From the NCBI GenBank assembly GCA_002772205.1, contig PCRZ01000028.1:219-7019 (forward strand): a stretch of DNA of 6,801 bases. Reading direction: 5' to 3'. This stretch comes from Candidatus Jorgensenbacteria bacterium CG23_combo_of_CG06-09_8_20_14_all_54_14. GTDB lineage: Bacteria; Patescibacteriota; Minisyncoccia; UBA6257; GWB1-50-10. The notes beneath the pieces were generated by a model, which saw nothing but the letters and a program-made list of their open reading frames with translations, did not search any database and was not told the origin of the DNA. Position numbers and translations under genes: made by a program. Positions 5,515 to 6,801 of this stretch are shown one piece after another (within the stretch, counting starts at the first letter, position 1; the number at the start of each line of letters is the position of its first letter).

Positions 5515-5532
5515 GCTATGACATGTCATAAC
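5515..5532. repeat. Palindrome copy 1 (core TATGACATGTCATA)
   Basis: Core 5517-5530 is perfect. The next base pair outward is broken (C5516 with A5531) and the one after matches (G5515, C5532). It marks the left end of the array. Confidence 0.9.
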
Positions 5533-5551
5533 GCCCCAAATTGTCCAATGG

Positions 5552-5629
5552 TTAAAGTGGATAAATAGTTCTGTACTTAGTACTGACAGGTCTGCCGTGG
5601 TGTCCCGTGTTTTTAAGTTTCCTCTTTAC
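5552..5629 (-). pseudogene. Remnant 1 of the TrpR-like gene (C-terminal end)
   Basis: The minus strand reads an open stretch ending with HGRPVSTKYRTIYPL and a TAA at 5554-5552. This matches HGRPVRTKYGIVYLP, the C-terminus of the intact gene at 5828-6253, and a similar K-R-K-L lies just before it. There is no start codon and no helix-turn-helix, and an in-frame stop lies at 5632-5630. It is a 3'-end fragment, separated from the next palindrome by about 28 bases. Confidence 0.7.
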
Positions 5630-5677
5630 TTATTAAACCACGATGGTTGTTTAGGACGCGCTATGACATGTCATAGC
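5589..5677. repeat. 89-bp direct repeat, copy 1
   Basis: Identical by eye to 5720-5808, at an offset of 131 bases. It spans part of the regulator remnant, an AT-rich stretch with an imperfect hairpin (about 5605-5643), and the following palindrome up to 5677. The exact identity implies a recent tandem duplication or ongoing gene conversion. Confidence 0.92.
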
Positions 5678-5679
5678 GC
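5658..5679. repeat. Palindrome copy 2, extended to 22 bp
   Basis: Centred at 5668/5669, with half-site GCGCTATGACA followed by its reverse complement: the longest perfect version in the window. On the minus strand, the TGA inside it (5673-5671) is the stop codon of remnant 2. Confidence 0.93.
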
Positions 5680-5760
5680 CTTATGGGATGTAAACACAGT
5701 TCCATACTTTGTTCGAACTGGTCTGCCGTGGTGTCCCGTGTTTTTAAGTTTCCTCTTTAC
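5671..5760 (-). pseudogene. Remnant 2 of the TrpR-like gene (C-terminal end)
   Basis: The minus strand reads KRKLKNTGHHGRPVRTKYG followed by TVFTSHKAL and a stop at 5673-5671. HGRPVRTKYG (complement of 5701-5730) is identical to residues 127-136 of the intact gene (complement of 5846-5875). Over those ten codons I count eight nucleotide differences, all synonymous. The fragment therefore descends from a paralogue that was under protein-level selection, rather than from a fresh copy of the neighbour. There is no start codon and no helix-turn-helix; an in-frame stop lies at 5763-5761. Confidence 0.75.
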
Positions 5761-5808
5761 TTATTAAACCACGATGGTTGTTTAGGACGCGCTATGACAT
5801 GTCATAGC
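5720..5808. repeat. 89-bp direct repeat, copy 2
   Basis: Second copy of the exact 89-bp repeat, ending with the palindrome at 5791-5808. The sequences to the left of the two copies (about 5560-5588 and 5691-5719) are related but diverged, so a short core has been homogenised within a longer homologous unit. Confidence 0.92.
5791..5808. repeat. Palindrome copy 3, downstream of the intact TrpR-like gene
   Basis: GCTATGACATGTCATAGC, perfect over 18 bp. It lies 19 bases beyond the stop codon of the intact minus-strand gene, bounding that gene unit on its 3' side. Confidence 0.93.
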
Positions 5809-5827
5809 ACCCTCGGCCGCTCTATGA

Positions 5828-6253
5828 TCAAGGTAAATAAACTATCCCGTACTTAGTGCGAACGGGCCGGCCATGAAGTTTTTTTCTTGATACTGTATCG
5901 GGGCTATATACTCTCTTTTTCCGTTCTGTTTTACCCCGCTCCCGATAGCTCCTATAGGTGTTTTCGCGCAGGGCTTTTCTGATGCTGCTTATGGTTTGGG
6001 GTGAAAGCCATAGTTCCTCGGCGATTTGCCTATACCTTTTTCCTGCGTTGATTCTCTCCGTGACCGCGGCGCGCATCACTAAATTACGGCGTTCGTTGTT
6101 GGTGACTAATAACGCGATGAGATTTTTGGATTTCAAGAGCTTACGCCAGCACGCGCGTTCCCATTCTTTGCGGGAAGGGTAGCTGTGAACGGGCGGCAGC
6201 GCGAACCACACGGTCCTTTTCATGCTTACTTTAAACCTTTCCATCCTTTTCAT
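5828..6253 (-). CDS. TrpR-like helix-turn-helix protein with basic C-terminal tail
   Basis: Predicted DNA-binding protein of 141 residues from ATG 6253-6251. Residues 46-70 (IALLVTNNERRNLVMRAAVTERINA) and the helix-turn-helix 72-95 (KRYRQIAEELWLSPQTISSIRKAL) match the TrpR-superfamily layout. The N-terminus is aromatic and proline-rich (MKRTVWFALPPVHSYP, 11-26). The tail (100-141) is strongly basic and ends HGRPVRTKYGIVYLP. Starts at Met4 (6244) or Met11 (6223) are possible. GGAGG lies at 6277-6273 (minus strand), 20 bases before ATG 6253, and a six-codon mini-ORF (6270-6250) overlaps the start as ATGA. Palindrome copies flank the gene on both sides and the upstream one lies at its promoter. 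Its target is unknown; autoregulation through the palindrome is inference. It is distinct from the regulator at 34-336. Confidence 0.8.
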   Translation of the reverse strand: MKRMERFKVSMKRTVWFALPPVHSYPSRKEWERACWRKLLKSKNLIALLVTNNERRNLVMRAAVTERINAGKRYRQIAEELWLSPQTISSIRKALRENTYRSYRERGKTERKKRVYSPDTVSRKKLHGRPVRTKYGIVYLP

Positions 6254-6270
6254 GTGCGTTTATACCCCAT
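6250..6270 (-). other. Six-codon mini-ORF overlapping the TrpR-like start
   Basis: The minus strand reads ATG GGG TAT AAA CGC ACA TGA, two bases after a GGAGG (6277-6273). Its TGA overlaps the downstream ATG as ATGA. The Shine-Dalgarno is too close for an ideal start here and too far for the 6253 start, so translational coupling is possible but unproven. Confidence 0.3.
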
Positions 6271-6282
6271 TACCTCCGTCCC

Positions 6283-6305
6283 AACGTATAATAATATAAT
6301 ACAAG
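6283..6305 (-). promoter_or_regulatory. Candidate AT-rich promoter of the TrpR-like gene, next to palindrome copy 4
   Basis: On the minus strand a TTGTATTATATTATTATACG stretch offers several -10 boxes (TATTAT, TATATT) just upstream of GGAGG. Palindrome copy 4 lies immediately upstream, over the expected -35 position, which fits repressor control. The exact -35 and transcription start cannot be fixed by eye. Confidence 0.35.
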
Positions 6306-6315
6306 TGTACCATGT

Positions 6316-6335
6316 TGCTATGACATGTCATAGCA
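6316..6335. repeat. Palindrome copy 4 (20 bp), upstream of the TrpR-like gene
   Basis: TGCTATGACATGTCATAGCA, perfect over 20 bp, 63 bp upstream of the ATG at 6253. Its place at the promoter makes it the best operator candidate of the five copies. Confidence 0.93.
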
Positions 6336-6436
6336 CCTTTTTCAGTGCCTGCTTTCATGGATCTGTTTGCCTTTTTCACGTCCCCTCATGCTCCCTCATT
6401 AATACCAATGTATACGGTATAAGTTTACCATACCAT
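6336..6436 (-). other. Degenerate unit between palindromes 4 and 5 (possible internal-deletion copy)
   Basis: Read on the minus strand from palindrome 5, this 101-bp stretch starts with ATGGTAAACTTATACCGTATAC, a partial match to the promoter side of the intact gene (ATGGTACACTTGTATTATAT). A GAGGGAGCATGAGGGG segment resembling its GGAGGTAATGGGG leader follows. It then goes into a tail (GATCCATGAAAGCAGG) related to the sequence next to palindromes 3 and 5. The coding body is missing. No gene remains. Confidence 0.45.
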
Positions 6437-6454
6437 ACTATGACATGTCATAGT
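6437..6454. repeat. Palindrome copy 5, upstream of the zinc-ribbon gene
   Basis: ACTATGACATGTCATAGT, perfect over 18 bp, with a compensated A/T change at the outer pair relative to the other copies. It lies 36 bp before the TATAAT box of the plus-strand zinc-ribbon gene. The bases following it (6455-6483) match those after copy 4 with mostly transition differences. Confidence 0.92.
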
Positions 6455-6487
6455 GTTCTTCTCGGCGCCCGCTTTTATGGATTCGTG

Positions 6488-6496
6488 TGGTATAAT
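6488..6496 (+). promoter_or_regulatory. Extended -10 promoter of the zinc-ribbon gene
   Basis: TGGTATAAT is a consensus -10 (6491-6496) with an extended TGn. No good -35 is seen. Transcription would begin about 6503-6504, so the mRNA from ATG 6505 would be leaderless or nearly so. Confidence 0.55.
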
Positions 6497-6504
6497 TTTG
6501 TTCA

Positions 6505-6801
6505 ATGAATGCAGGGACCAGCCAGTGTCAGAACTGTCCCGATTTTGTCTCCGATCCGCCAGCTGGCGGATGCACCCACCAGTGCGCCACCGCCTTCAAG
6601 ATCATAGGAGAAGAGCTCCAATTCTACCGCCGAATGAACCTGCCACTCCCGCGCCTCTGCCCAACTGCCGGCACTACGAGCGTCTCAAACAAAGGAACCC
6701 CCTGAAGTTGTGGCACCGCACCTGCGCCTGCGGCGGCAGGAAATCCCAAGCACCAAATACCAAATCTCAATACGAGAACACCGCCAAGCACCAGCACGGA
6801 G
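6505..6801 (+). CDS. Zinc-ribbon protein of the CPR type, frameshifted and cut by the window end
   Basis: The first frame (6505-6705) reads CQNC near the start, then EELQFYRRMNLPLPRLCP, then runs into an unrelated tail and stops. From 6666 the -1 frame continues the family pattern: CRHYERLKQRNPLKLWHRTC, then ACGG and a tail ENTAKHQHG to the window edge. One extra base around 6661-6665 would restore CPNC and join the two. I recognise this as a widespread CPR zinc-ribbon family of unknown function, with repeated CxxC pairs and an NPLKLWHR-like stretch. The segment DPPAGGCTHQCAT after CQNC looks like an insertion; its first part is encoded by an 18-bp palindrome (6554-6571). The break may be a sequencing error or true decay. 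The C-terminus is not in the window. Confidence 0.6.
6554..6571. repeat. 18-bp perfect palindrome inside the zinc-ribbon gene
   Basis: ATCCGCCAGCTGGCGGAT, centred at 6562/6563. It shares the TCCGCCA...GGCGGAT arms with the hairpin after rpmF (1714-1729). In frame it encodes part of DPPAGG, which does not fit the surrounding zinc-ribbon pattern, so it is probably an inserted dispersed palindrome. Confidence 0.7.

Larger units (their letters stand above)
5437..5827. other. Gene-free repeat region with palindromes and decayed regulator copies
   Basis: This spacer holds no intact gene. It contains three copies of the TATGACATGTCATA palindrome, an exact 89-bp direct repeat, and two fragments of the C-terminal coding end of the TrpR-like gene lying to its right. 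Positions 5437-5512, just after smc, show no terminator and nothing I recognise. Confidence 0.75.

Noticed and set aside
5556..5592. RNA hairpin with covarying stem in the repeat units
   Set aside because: Units 1 and 3 can pair with one compensatory change, but unit 2 breaks the stem. The similarity is explained by the minus-strand coding remnant.
5589..5808. CRISPR or integron cassette array
   Set aside because: The 89-bp repeats are too long and too few for CRISPR and the units are not regular spacers. There is no cas gene, no integron integrase and no attC-type R-box layout.
6185..6508. 107-codon plus-strand ORF across the palindrome region
   Set aside because: It runs through two palindromes and the 5' part of the opposite-strand regulator. 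The product has no family pattern and reflects the repeated wording.
6658..6668. Programmed -1 ribosomal frameshift in the zinc-ribbon gene
   Set aside because: The site (TGC CCA ACT) is not an X XXY YYZ slippery heptamer and no clear downstream stimulator is visible. A missing base is simpler.

Overview
The window looks like a piece of a Candidate Phyla Radiation (Patescibacteria, probably Parcubacteria-like) chromosome. The reasons are a very short SMC protein with no recognisable hinge, two small TrpR/YerC-type helix-turn-helix genes, a zinc-ribbon protein of a type I associate with CPR genomes, scarce Shine-Dalgarno sites, and spacers full of short palindromes and low-complexity words. 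The taxonomic call rests on family knowledge; no marker gene such as 16S rRNA is present.

Layout. (1) Positions 1-409: a minus-strand TrpR/YerC-like regulator with a perfect 24-bp palindrome just upstream, probably its operator. (2) Positions 410-5436: a plus-strand housekeeping run, rnhB (RNase HII), rpmF (L32), nusB, rnc (RNase III) and smc. The theme is ribosome and RNA processing followed by chromosome organisation; the rnc-smc order is also found in Firmicutes. The spacers are not plain. They hold a short ORF resembling the RNase HII N-terminus, a GC-rich hairpin-rich leader before rpmF, tandem hairpins after rpmF, and nested inverted repeats ending at the smc start codon. (3) Positions 5437-6504: an accessory region around a second TrpR-like gene on the minus strand. 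Five copies of one palindrome (core TATGACATGTCATA) punctuate it. Between them lie two remnants of the regulator's C-terminus, the intact gene, and a short unit that seems to keep only the two ends of the gene unit. (4) Positions 6505-6801: the 5' part of a zinc-ribbon protein gene, apparently interrupted by a one-base frameshift and running off the window.

The most novel item is region 3. It behaves like a small repeat family: a DNA-binding protein gene bounded by a fixed palindrome, with degenerate tandem copies beside it. The 3'-end copies differ from the intact gene by synonymous changes only over ten codons, so they descend from coding paralogues. The palindrome could be the regulator's operator, the boundary of a small non-autonomous element, or both. 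Motif work was done by eye, and no database search or folding calculation was run.
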